The notes: a model not told the origin generated them from the letters alone. Positions 49,501 through 59,599 are shown, counted from the stretch's first letter. The stretch: DNA of 64,000 bases from Epiperipatus broadwayi (GCA_028023455.1 JAQFVV010000030.1:4668501-4732500), one strand, 5' to 3'. Made by a program: numbers and translations.

Positions 49501-50187
49501 AATGAAGTAACATCTCGATTATTATTAGTTTATTAGCAATAGCAGTTTTCATAAACAAATATGGCTGTTGTTATTCTGGAGGGGAAAAAATAAAGATATA
49601 AAAACAGAAACCAAAAGTTAAAATTGAATTTTGTGGCGACTATACTTACCCATTCACGAAATACAAGTATGTGACATATATCTAATTTTTTTGTATCTAA
49701 CTTTATGTTCTTAATTATATCTATTCAACAGAGCAATTAATATTACCTTTCTTTAAGAGTTTCTTTGAAATTGTCTTTATAACATTTAAAAAGTTTTTTT
49801 TTCCTTTCGTTGAAAACTGCTCAAGTTGAACATAAAATACTTTTTAGAAAGTCTGATCCAGCACTGTGAAGAATATATTGTTTGCTCTCAAGGTGTTACT
49901 ATCATATATTCAATATCTTCCGGAGCATCTTAAAATGAAATATTTCTATTGCTTTTATGTTATGCCTAGGAATCCCTAACTCGTTTCCTTATAATAGATT
50001 TAGCAAAGTAATAGAAACTATAAACAATGTAATTGAAATAATTATATTACTTGTGTAAAATATCCTATCTTTTAACATGTTAAATACAACAACACACACA
50101 TTCTCAAGCTGATAATTATTTAGTTAATTCAGTAATAAAATACTAGAGTTTTTTTTTTAAAACATTAATTACTAAACTGACCACTGA
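46517..50187. other. AT-rich intron sequence, mostly unassigned
   Basis: An FB1 end fragment is at 46885-46920. Plus-strand DNA at 48200-48800 has long A/G-rich stretches but no readable protein domain. A minus-strand frame at 49131-49331 has no recognisable family. Confidence 0.4.
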
Positions 50188-50372
50188 TTATATATATGTG
50201 TGGGAGATGATGGTCTGGACCAACTGATGAGTGCTGGTTCACCACAAAATACGTATATAGATCATTTATCTTTTTCGCACATATGGGTCATATGTATCAG
50301 TTGTATAAGATGGAGTGGATGACTAAAAAGAGCTTGAAAATCTGGGTTCAAATTCCCTATAATTAAACCATA
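50188..50372 (+). repeat. FB2 family copy, solo
   Basis: It starts with ATTATATATATGTGTGGGAG, then hammerhead, middle segment and a box B-like GGGTTCAAATTCCC. Sense to NDUFS6. Confidence 0.75.
50205..50275 (+). ncRNA. Hammerhead ribozyme, FB2 type, decayed
   Basis: CUGAUGA (50224-50230) is intact, but the 3' side of stem II reads CACCAC and GAAA has become AAAA, so helix II and the core are broken. Confidence 0.45.
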
Positions 50373-51302
50373 GCCCGTATAAATTACATTCTATATCTCA
50401 TCATTAAATTAACAAAAATTAAAACGATCAGTGTTTTGTCATGTGGAGGTTCTTGCTTTTATTTTTAATCAGTTCAAACTAAAGTATCCGTTATATTGAT
50501 ACCTACTTAAGTCGCTTATAAACTGTCAAAAGATCATTCATCAAAATGGAAATCATCCCCGTTTAACATCGGTTCTATATTCTAATGCCTCAAATTTTTC
50601 ATCAATAGTTGAACTCTTTCTTACTAACATTTAAAAACTTTTTTCTAATTAAAATACTTTTTGCTAATTAATCTGCTGATTTCAAACTTTACCACAAAAC
50701 TTCAATTAATTGATTAAATATCCAAACAATAAAGGCAGTATATAAATCTTACTTTTGCTTGTGGCATTGCTGTGTCTATAAGCTTTTTGAAATTTTAAAT
50801 TGAGTCTTTGATATTCATTCGTGATTGAAAGTTATCTATTCAATAAAATACTGGAAAGTATTTTTGTTGTACCGAATAATAATGATATTGTAATAATAAT
50901 TATTGCTATCTTTTTACCCCCCCCCACCATTTTTTTTATTTATATATATATAAATTGGAACTGTAGAAACAGCCTTAAGATCTATATGATGGCACAATTT
51001 ATGAATCTAAGTATTCCTTAAAAATTTTATCAGGTTTGAAGTCAAGACTTTAATGCTTCTCAAATGTGAACTTAAGCTACAAAGAACTTGTTTAACTTTA
51101 TTAAGCTTGATATCTTTGATCAAATCTATTAGGCAGGATTTGTGTTAAATCACTAAACATCACATGATCACTATTTCTTATGCTAGCACATAACTGTTAT
51201 TAAAACAGGCAAAACTCTCCATACAGTAGTGCCATTCAATGCCAACCAGAGTAATCAATGGATGCCAGAAAGCTTGTATATAAAATCCCCATCTAGTGCT
51301 TA

Positions 51303-51360
51303 CTCATCCAATATCCCCAGACTAGTTTCTGGCTTGTGGCCTTCGTCAGTGGTGGCTATG
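51303..51360 (-). ncRNA. Hammerhead ribozyme, FB1 type, core intact
   Basis: CUGACGA (51349-51343), stem II GGC/GCC with loop CACAA, GAAAC and GUC with the cut expected after position 51320. Inner stem I keeps three pairs next to the core. The outer stem I strand is replaced by middle-segment DNA, so efficiency is doubtful. Confidence 0.55.
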
Positions 51361-51558
51361 GTTGTTGAGCCAAAGACACCAAAATGTATGGGTACTGAAC
51401 TGGGTTCAGACCGATATGGCTATATAAGCTATTGAGCTTAGGTTGAAAATATTATTGTGTTTTCAATTTTATTCTCATAGTTTTGTAGTTAAGTAGAGAT
51501 AAAAGGTGGTTGCTGGAGGGTTGCATTAGATCCTAAGATCTAGGTGCAGTGCTCTTAC

Positions 51559-51616
51559 ATCCAAACCTCCTCCCTAATGAAGGCTACAAGCCAGAAACTA
51601 GTCTGGGGATATTGGA
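51559..51616 (+). ncRNA. Hammerhead ribozyme, FB1 type, core mutated
   Basis: Outer stem I AUCCAA/UUGGAU and inner stem I UCCUCC/UGGGGA are kept, as are stem II, GAAAC and GUC. The core reads CUAAUGA, so the invariant G of CUGA is A. Probably inactive. Confidence 0.55.
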
Positions 51617-53160
51617 TGAGTAGGCACTAGATGGGGATTTTACGCACAAGCTTTCTGGCATCCATTGATTACTCTGGTTGGCCCTGAGTGGCACTACTGT
51701 ATGGAGAGTTTTGCCTGTTTAATTTCTGCTTTAAATCTATGTCTTATTAAACAGTTTATTATTCTAACAACAAAGAAAGGCATTTGTTTGTTTCTTCGGT
51801 AAATATACGTTTATTGTCAAAAAACCAAACAGAATTCTTTTTAGTAAACCCCTGAAGAGATTTGTATTTTCAACACTATAATTCTTTACCCTAATAATGT
51901 AAATTTAAAAATTCAAATTGTTAATGTTTGTGTTCTATAGTAATTGCAATTAAACACAAGTAGTTGTGTTTTTCTTCTGCTTGTAATAGACTCTGTTTTT
52001 TTTATGCAACTATCAGTTTAATTTCATAGCTTATTAGGCTGATCAGTCTAATAACCTGTGCCTAATATTCTAGTTCTTAGCTATAATTTAATCTATGAAT
52101 ACCAATATTTAAGGATAGTTGCATCCAGGTTTATTTATAACTATTTTTTTTTACCTAAATAGTATTTTCATGATAGTCAATCAGTGTATCATACAAAAAT
52201 TTGGTAACAGTACATTTGAGTTCATAGAACCAATTTTATTATTTTCCGTAACTTTTATCCACTTCTTTTTACCTGCTAATACTTGTATTAAAGTTTCGAA
52301 GAAGAAAAATTTATTCATTTAATGCTATTGATGTGATAACATTGCAACCAGGAGTAAATATATATTCAAATTCATTCCTAGAATAGAAACCACATTTAGA
52401 TATTAGTCGAGGAAAAAAGCCAAATGCTATATAATTAAAAATGAGACTATCAGAGGAGGAGATTGAATAAGCTACAACCACTAGAACATTAAACAAGAAA
52501 GAAAAGACAAAGAAATTCCTCAAAAAGGGAGTGAAAAGACTTCAGAACAAAAGCAAAAAGTAATATAATTGAGAACTGCAATAATGAAAAGTTGTATTTG
52601 ATCCATTTATACCACATTGGAAATTAAAAAGAACAAAATAATTCACTAGAAAGAATAATGTACATTATAAATCCAAAAAGATGAAAACAATTTTCTATTG
52701 TAATGATTTTTTATAGATTCACTAAAGTTCTAATAATATTTTAAGGAGCAGTTATCAAGAAAAATAGGTTTGTATACAGTGTTATTGAGAAAATATATAT
52801 GAATAACTCGGCAAATTCACTCCATGAACAGGGATTAAAGCTATTCAGAAGAATTTGAAATGTTTTATGTTAGTGAAAGAACATGACAAAAAATGTAAAC
52901 AGTCATTTTCTTTGATTGGCCAATGTCTTTTAGATTTACCTAATGCTTACTATAAAGAGAATATACAAATCCAGCAATGGAAAAATTTTAAATAATTGGA
53001 AGAGAAACTAATACTATATGCTGAAGAATAATAACTTCATCACCAATTCTGTTTAATGCTAATATAAAGAGAGGAATAGTGTTACAATTTATGATAAATT
53101 CTCTATTTGAAACCAGCGTTATTAAATCATATAGTACTATGATCAAATGATAACACTTAA

Positions 53161-53358
53161 TAGTCATTGATGTTAGTTTACCATTACTTGCTACCTTTTT
53201 AATTTGTTAATAGTCATTGGTGTTAGTTTACGATTGTTCGCTACCTTTTTACTTTGTTAATAGTCATTGATGTTAGTTTATCATTGCTCGCTACCTTTTT
53301 AATTTGTTAATAGTCATTGGTGTTAGTTTACCATTGCTCGCTACCTTTTTAATTTGTT
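53161..53358 (+). repeat. 50 bp tandem repeat, 4 copies
   Basis: Copies start at 53161, 53211, 53261 and 53311, with exactly 50 bp period, each beginning TAGTCATTG and containing CTACCTTTTTAATTTGTTAA. The fourth copy is cut at about 48 bp. Copies 2 and 4, and 1 and 3, share a G/A variant at the tenth base. Confidence 0.9.
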
Positions 53359-53711
53359 GTAGCATCTCAATTTTAGAGCTATATCATAAATTTTATTAAA
53401 TTTCTTACATCATTAAAAGTAGCAGAGAATGGCATATTTTATCAAAGCCACTGTCATTTAGAGACAAAACTACCCGGAAAAGCATGTCACTATTTAAGTT
53501 TTGTTGTAAGATTATTTTAAAAAGCTGGAAAGGAAGGGTTCACCTTTGTTGTCAGATATTCTTGTCTATGATATGACAATTTGGGATTTGGAGATTATAA
53601 AATAATGATAATATTCTTAACATAGTATTATTATATTTAATCATATTTTCATCATCATAGAAATCTATAGATTTATGTAATTGGTTTGATTAAATGTTTT
53701 GAACGTTAGTT

Positions 53712-54185
53712 AAGTAAAGGTTTATTCCATATGTTAACTGTAATTTCGACTGGTGAAGTCAGATTCATATCACTCACGGAGTGGCTGCGTATGCTGTAGC
53801 ATGTAAATGTACGACGCTAATTTATTAAATTAGTAATTTTAAGTATTCCATTTATTGGAGAGTTGGACACTATTCTCTTCTTTTATTAATAGCTTGGTTG
53901 GCTCTTTTACTTCATATTTTCTATCATTTTGCTCCGTTTAAACAATTTTAACATTTATTGGATCGAAAATGCCAAATTTTTGCTCATGCTCTAAGAAAAT
54001 GGATTTATATTCTGAGTTATTTTCAGTTTGCATATACAAATATTTGTGTTGGAAGATTCTGGTGACTATATCTGCCCTAGACTCTTCATAGTATACTGAT
54101 TTGCAAGTGACATTACTGCACTCAATTTTATATACAATCTAAGATTAGCACAGATCTTTTTTTATTTTGTTTGAAAGCTTTGGTA
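53712..54185 (-). pseudogene. Penelope-like element: GIY-YIG endonuclease and 3' tail
   Basis: On minus, 54185-53940 reads LSNKIKKDL, then IVYKIECSNVTCKSVYYEES, then RIFQHKYL, ENNSEYKSIFLEHEQKFGIF and INVKI. This matches the Penelope GIY-YIG layout: VVYKI, a CxxC-type Cys pair, VYYGETGR, RI-EHK, and the distal HxxxxGH-like and DNVKIL blocks. A Glu replaces the Gly of YYGETGR, and several stops are present. 53885-53712 is the non-coding tail, duplicated in inverted form at 55486-55680. Penelope-like elements use this endonuclease for target-primed integration. Confidence 0.65.
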
Positions 54186-54457
54186 TATAGAGTATATTTA
54201 TTCATGATTTATTATCTACTGGAGTTTGTGTTTGTTTTATTTTATTATAGCATTTCTTAATCATTTTTATTAAAGTATTTGCGCTGTAGCCCATTTTACA
54301 TAAATCATTTATAAATATTTAAAATACAAGCATTCTTCAATATACCAGGAGCTTAATTGTAAATATAAGGGATTTGAACTTGGACTTTCAAGCACCCTAC
54401 AACTATCTATACTATCTCATACCATTATACACATGTCCACATAATGTATAAAAGATA

Positions 54458-54520
54458 AACAATCACCAATATTTGTATTTTTGCTAAACCAGCACTCATC
54501 AGTTGGTCCAGATTATCATC
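54458..54520 (-). ncRNA. Hammerhead ribozyme, FB2 type, decayed
   Basis: CUGAUGA (54502-54496) is intact and stem I is intact, but the 3' side of stem II and GAAA have become AGCAAAAA. Probably inactive. Confidence 0.45.
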
Positions 54521-54714
54521 TCTCACATATATATATAATCAGTGCTCAGTTTATATTAAGATAGCAAATTTTCATACTTTAATATCATTAGATTTTCAAT
54601 GGTATGGATGGCTGGAGAGTTGGAGGTTGGAATGGATCGAAGCCTATCCATTAAAGTATGAAAATTTGCTATATTAATATAAACTGAGCACTGATTATAT
54701 ATATGTGTCAGAGA

Positions 54715-54780
54715 TGATAATCTAGACCAACTGATGAGTGCTGGTTTAGCACGAAATACGTATATTGGTGATTGTTTATC
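54715..54780 (+). ncRNA. Hammerhead ribozyme, FB2 type, core intact
   Basis: CUGAUGA (54731-54737), stem II GUGCU/AGCAC (54738-54752) with a canonical G-C closing pair, GAAA (54753-54756). Stem III is A-U, U-A with loop ACGU, and the cleavage triplet is AUA, with the cut expected after 54764. Stem I pairs ACCAA (54726-54730) with UUGGU (54765-54769), then AAUC with GAUU around a 3 nt bulge. All catalytically important positions match the hammerhead consensus. Sense to NDUFS6, within intron 1. The very short stem III suggests it would cleave best as a dimer. Confidence 0.7.
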
Positions 54781-55179
54781 TTTTCTAGATAGTTGCATGG
54801 TGCTTGAAAGTCTGAGTTCAAATTCCCTATATTTTCAATTATGCTCCGGAGATATAAAGAATGCCTGTATTTCATATATTTACACATTTTGCCCAACCCT
54901 CTTCTGTGTATTTAAATGGATATGGTCCTATACATGAGAGGTCAGAGTGATATGGGCATGGCAATAATATTGGCATCAACATGGGATTTGGGCTTTCCAT
55001 CATCAGATTTTCAATGGTATGGATGGCTGAGGAGTTGGAGGTTGGAATGGATTGAAGCCTGTCCATTAAAGTATGAAGATTTTCTATCTCTATATAAACT
55101 GAGCACTGATTAAATATATGTGTGAGTGATGATAATCTGGACCAACTGATGAGGGCTGGTTCAGCATGAAATACATATA
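54765..55179 (+). mobile_element. FB2 head-to-tail unit between two hammerhead sites
   Basis: 415 nt lie from the predicted cut of the hammerhead at 54731 to the predicted cut of the hammerhead at 55146, both on plus. Order: downstream half with the box B-like block (to about 54832), about 110 bp of other DNA, upstream half (about 54945-55130), then the second ribozyme. If transcribed, two cuts would release a linear RNA of 415 nt that a tRNA ligase could circularise. No protein coding. Confidence 0.55.
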
Positions 55180-55195
55180 TTGGTGATTGTTTATC
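55128..55195 (+). ncRNA. Hammerhead ribozyme, FB2 type
   Basis: CUGAUGA (55146-55152), stem II with one G.A mismatch (GGGCUG/CAGCAU), GAAA (55168-55171), triplet AUA with the cut expected after 55179. Stem I ACCAA/UUGGU and AAUC/GAUU kept. Downstream half and box B-like block continue to about 55296. Confidence 0.6.
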
Positions 55196-55485
55196 TTTTC
55201 TACATATATGTGGTCATGTGTATCAGTGATGTGTATCAGTGATATGAGATAGTATAGATAGTCATGGGGTGCTTGAAAGTCTGAGTTCAAATCTATATTT
55301 ATAAATCATTTATATAGGTCTCTATGTTAGCTTTCTGATCTGCTTCATATTTATAGTCTTAAGTTTCCTATCCCCGCAAGTTTATGTGTCATCAATGTGG
55401 AAAATGATGGAGTATTGCATTTTGAATTTCAATTGATTTGATAATCATTTTGAAGTCTAATAAGTTTTTTTTTTAACTAGGTCAT

Positions 55486-55680
55486 TAATAAAAAAGTGAA
55501 TAGCGTCCAACTCTCCAATAAATTGAATATTTAAATTACTAATTTAAGTAAACCAGTGCTGTACATTTAATTGCCACAGTATACTCAGCCATTCCTTAAG
55601 GGCTATGAATCTGATTTCGCTAACCGAAAGTGCTCTCAGTTACAATTAACAAAATTAATATATGGAATAAACCTTTATTT
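55486..55680 (+). repeat. Penelope-like 3' tail, inverted copy
   Basis: Inverted relative to 53712-53885. Shared blocks include GTCCAACTCTCCAATAAAT, TTAAATTACTAATTTAA, GAATCTGA and GGAATAAACCTTTA. The two tails therefore point outwards and the FB2 cluster lies between them. Confidence 0.7.
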
Positions 55681-56112
55681 TTCTAATGTTTGAAATGTTT
55701 AAGGAAACCAATTACAATTAGGAAAAGAAAAATAACCTGAATATTACATAGATTTATATAATAATCAAAAAAGTAAGTCATATATAACGTGACATTACTT
55801 TTATAAACTTGTATTTACAAAAATACAATACAGAGAGCATACCAATAGCTCAAACAAACTCTTAATTGATAAGTGCAGTAAGAGAAAATATTTAAAATTT
55901 CTATCCGGAACATTCCTATCTCCAGAACAATCGGTTTCGAGCTTATGGCTCACCTCAGTGAGGAGCTAGAATATTCAGACACTAGATCTAAAATATCAAC
56001 TCAAAACCCAGCACTTATTTCATACGTAATATTAGATTTATATAGTAAATACGAATTCAAAACATGCTTATTTAAGATATTTGATTTTATTTGTCATAGT
56101 AAATAAGCCAAC

Positions 56113-56520
56113 AAACATCACATGATCACCATTTCTCATGCTTGCTTATAACTGTTATTAAAACAGGCCAAACTCACTATATGTATTGCCACTCGCAAGC
56201 TAGAGTAATCAATGGATGTCAGAAGGCTTGTGCATAAAATCCCCATCAAGTGCCTACTCATCCAATATCCCCAGACTAGTTTCTGGCTTGTGGCCTTCAT
56301 CAGTGACGAGCCTTGGATCTGAGAGCACTGTATCTAAATCTTAGAATTCTAAGGATATTGGATGAGTAGGCACTAGATGGGGATTTTATGCACAAGCCTT
56401 CTGGGGATATCGAATGAGTAGGCACTACATGGGGATTTTATGCACAAGCCTTTTGATATCTATTGATTACTCTAGCTTGCAGTGAGTGGCAATACGTATA
56501 GTGAGTATTGCCTGTTTTAA
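56113..56520. repeat. FB1 foldback copy
   Basis: The left arm 56113-56312 ends in the best-preserved FB1 hammerhead on minus. The right part (56340-56520) is an inverted arm with a partial internal duplication of the GGATATTGGATGAGTAGGCA block. Confidence 0.8.
56260..56318 (-). ncRNA. Hammerhead ribozyme, FB1 type, core intact
   Basis: Two-part stem I: outer AUCCAA/UUGGAU (56318-56313 with 56265-56260) and inner UCGUCA/UGGGGA (56309-56304 with 56273-56268, one G.G mismatch), separated by an internal loop GGC/UA as in natural type I hammerheads. Core CUGAUGA (56303-56297), stem II GGC/GCC with loop CACAA, GAAA (56283-56280), cleavage triplet GUC with the cut expected after position 56274. Unusual points: an A.A closing mismatch at the base of stem II and a stem III of only one or two pairs. 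Antisense to NDUFS6. Confidence 0.7.
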
Positions 56521-57240
56521 TAATCTTAGTAAATAACTGATAATATATTATTAATGTATACATAAAAATAGCAAGCTTTGATTTGTATCATAAGGGAAAA
56601 AAAAATTGCAAATTATAGAATTGTTTTACTTAATTTGATCATTGCATAAAATAATTTATATGGTATTTGATGCTTGGAGTAGAAATTACATCAGTTTTTT
56701 GATATACAGATTTTTTTTTTTTTTTAATAGATATCAATATCTTTTTTAAAAAATAAATCTTGTTTTTAAAAAAAAGTTGTTTTGGATAACAGAAATGTGG
56801 AAGCTTGAATAAAAAATATACTCATAATTTCTAACATAGTGTTTGATCTTTTGTATACATATTAAAGTTTAAATCTTGTTTAATAGACTGATTAGTGACA
56901 TGGCAACCATTATTGAACATTATTTTTATAGATGAAAATTTATTTATGATATTGACAAAATATTTTAATTGGTAATTAAATGTATGATGATAAATACTTT
57001 TATACACTATATGTACACACACATAAGTGTGTTTATATGACATATCAACACTGAAGTATTACTTACATATACATATATGAAAATAAAGTAGGGGGAAATC
57101 TTACATGGTTATGGAAGTGAATGATCTCAAAATTACGTATATTTATAATTTCATGTGGTCAGTTTTCAAGTTTATTCTTTATAAATTATATAATACCGTA
57201 TAATACTCAATTGTCCAAGCACTTTACTACTTTTACAATG

Positions 57241-57421
57241 AACAAAGGCAAAACTCTCCATATAGTAGTGCCAACCAGAGTAATCAATGGATGCCAGAAA
57301 CTAGTCTGGGGATATTGGATGAGTAGGCACTTGATTACTCTGGATGGCACTACTGTATGGAGAGTTTTGCCTTTGTTAATTACAGATGTTCTAGCATAAG
57401 TATTGGTGATCAGGTGATGCT
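57241..57421. repeat. FB1 palindrome, ribozyme-less
   Basis: AACAAAGGCAAAACTCTCC at the left is matched, inverted, at about 57359-57377. The outer AACAAAGGC differs from the FB1 consensus and is again duplicated on both sides. Centre keeps only the GAAACTAGTCTGGGGATATT piece. The right side continues to a degenerate GTGATCAGGTGATG. Confidence 0.8.
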
Positions 57422-57836
57422 TAGTACTTTTATAATGCTTCATTTTCCACTCTTTTCTACAGTTTATAGTTTCGATTGCCCCAGCAATCTTCTTCAGAAC
57501 ATTATATCTCCTAATCTCAACTGTTACAATCAAATTTTAAATTTTAAAAGTAATAAAGTTCTTGGACAATTGAGTATTATATGGTATACATTTGGCGATG
57601 CAACAGGAAAGAGTAATTAAATTATATAATATTGATCAGTTTTAAATAAAATTGACAATAAACAACTTAAGAATAAGTAAAAAAAATTTTGCGGCATCAA
57701 ATTAATTTTCATTCATTATAAAAACCTTGTCAACATACTTCATTTTAATTATTGCATGATAAATTAATTATTCTATAGAAAGTTCTACTTGTGGTCATCA
57801 TTAAGAATATAATGCACTAAAAATAAATATTTATAT

Positions 57837-58145
57837 CAGTGGTCCCCAACCTTTTTGCACTTAAGAGCACTTTCTATAATACCGGCCAGGTGGCGGGCAC
57901 CATTTATTTTTTCAATGTAAATTTATAATTGGATATTGTTAATGATAGACTCTTTTACGCTGTAAATGTATAGTATGACCTACAATTTGATTACAATATA
58001 ATACAGTAATTTTATAAGAAATTTTAAAAATTAAATTTATTTGTATCAGATAAATAATTTTTTATAGTGTTCGGATAGTGGTGGGCACACGTAAAATGGT
58101 CTGTGGGCACCATGGTGCCCGTGGGCATGGGGTTGGGGACCCCTG
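57837..58145. mobile_element. hAT-type MITE with perfect 8 bp TSD
   Basis: The termini CAGTGGTCCCCAACC and GGTTGGGGACCCCTG are inverted copies with one mismatch. ATTTATAT flanks both sides exactly (57829-57836 and 58146-58153), the 8 bp target duplication of hAT. 309 bp, no transposase. Confidence 0.95.
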
Positions 58146-58153
58146 ATTTATAT

Positions 58154-59221
58154 TAATAAATACAAACTTATTACTTCCTATTTTATATTGCTCAAGTCAA
58201 ATCTATATAAATGATATTTTAAAATACATCTTTAATGTTTCCAATCATCTAATAATAACCATTTCCCACTAATTGTATTAGACTTTTAAACGTTTGTAAC
58301 ATTTTTCATATTTTATGAAAATATAAAGTCTTGTAACATCTTTCTTTATAGATTTTAATATATTTTATAATTTGTATATTCTTTTCACAATTCCTTTCTG
58401 TAATAGGTATGGCTCAGATTTTGTGACTGACATAGATAAATTGTATTGCAATGATTATGCTTAATTTTATAAACTATTCGTATTTTAAATATTATCATTG
58501 TTTTTAGCATTATATATCCATTTCTCTAAATATCCATTATTTTTCTATTCTTTAATATTATTAGGCAGCTTTTCTTTAATCAATTTTTTACATATCTACT
58601 GGATATGGTATTGAAGCACATTTCTTATCTTTATGTATATGTTTTTAAAATAATTAGAAATTATGAATGATTATGTGAAAATAGATTAGAAAAGATAAAA
58701 GAATTTTAAATAATAAAAGAAACTGTAAAGAACATGAAATGATAAAAAGTGGATTCATTACCATATTCAGTGGTTGTATATTTAAAAAATGGTTAAAGAA
58801 CATTAGTCTTACAATGTTAAAGTATGATGGAAAAATAGGGATAGTTTATAAAACGAAATGCAACCACCCTTATATAGTATTAAAAGAAAAAGTACAAAAT
58901 CAAGGCTGTATATTCATTTTTTAGATAGCAGTTATAGAATGAATTATGAAAAAATATACAAGTGATGGTAAAATATGTTAAACCCTATAAAACAAAAAGG
59001 TGTTATAAGAGGGTATATCATCAAAATAAGAATAAATGTATAAACCTGGTTAAAGGTCCAATACAATTAGGTAGAAAATGATCATTAGAAGGTGATTGGA
59101 AACTTTAAAGATGTATTTTAAAATCTCATCTAAATTTGATTTATACAATGTGAAATATAAAGTAATATATTTGTATATATTATTTTCATATATTTTTAAT
59201 GATGAAAGCTAAAAGGGATTG
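58154..59221. other. AT-rich intron sequence, nothing assignable
   Basis: No domain or terminal repeat identified. Confidence 0.5.
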
Positions 59222-59229
59222 CTATAGAG

Positions 59230-59599
59230 TAAAGGTTGGCAAACCTTTTAGTACAAAGAATTATTTTTTTATCCCACCTACCCATTAAAGAGTTGCAAGG
59301 AAAGGAGAAATATGTTAATGAAAAATATGAATTTCTGAAAGGCCGTGGATATATTTGAGCATTTAATATAATAGAATCTGTATACATTGTAACGAAAATC
59401 AAAATAATAAATGAAAACAAAAAAATTATTTTGATAGTTTGATTTATTCACAAATTTCTAATATTTAAATATTTATTATAGACAATAATTACTATTCTAT
59501 AATAAAGCTGAATTTATGTAACAACATTGTAATGTGTTTATGTATATCATGATAAAAAGAACCATATTTGACTTGTGAGCCACAGTTTGCCGACACCTG
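59230..59599. mobile_element. hAT-type MITE, second family
   Basis: The right end reads on minus CAGGTGTCGGCAAACTGTGG; the left end is a decayed TAAAGGTTGGCAAACC. Flanks CTATAGAG (59222-59229) and CTTTAGAG (59600-59607) match at 7 of 8. About 370 bp and AT-rich inside, so older than the copy at 57837. Confidence 0.8.

Larger units (their letters stand above)
51155..51720. repeat. FB1 foldback with two opposed hammerheads
   Basis: The left arm is 51155-51350 and the right arm 51560-51720. The middle (51355-51560) is the same segment as in the 9630-10058 unit. Hammerheads lie at 51303-51360 (minus) and 51559-51616 (plus). This is effectively a full unit plus an inverted partial unit. Confidence 0.8.
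50930..52330 (-). pseudogene. LINE relic interrupted by FB1
   Basis: Homologous to 38820-40000. The RT start is at about 51020-50930 (matching the TTTTATCAGG and CTTAAGATC blocks). The endonuclease part is at about 52330-51725, with AGKKKWIKV, LLPNFC and an LIDYIIV-equivalent region. The FB1 element 51155-51720 separates the two parts and therefore inserted later. Confidence 0.6.
54354..54840. repeat. FB2 foldback pair
   Basis: Two FB2 copies head-to-head: 54354-54590 (minus) and about 54600-54840 (plus). The outer ends carry the box B-like GAGTTCAAATTCC on each side. The central part contains the upstream FB2 half once (about 54590-54650). Confidence 0.8.

Noticed and set aside
54556-55290. 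Cluster of overlapping short open frames on both strands
   Set aside because: They arise from the FB2 inverted repeat; mirrored peptides on both strands are explained by the palindrome.
55610-55640. CTGATTTCGCTAACCGAAAG in the Penelope-like tail as a hammerhead core
   Set aside because: CUGAUUU lacks the invariant GA of CUGANGA in both tail copies, and no NUH site with stem I pairing was found. It may be a degenerate remnant, but is not supported.
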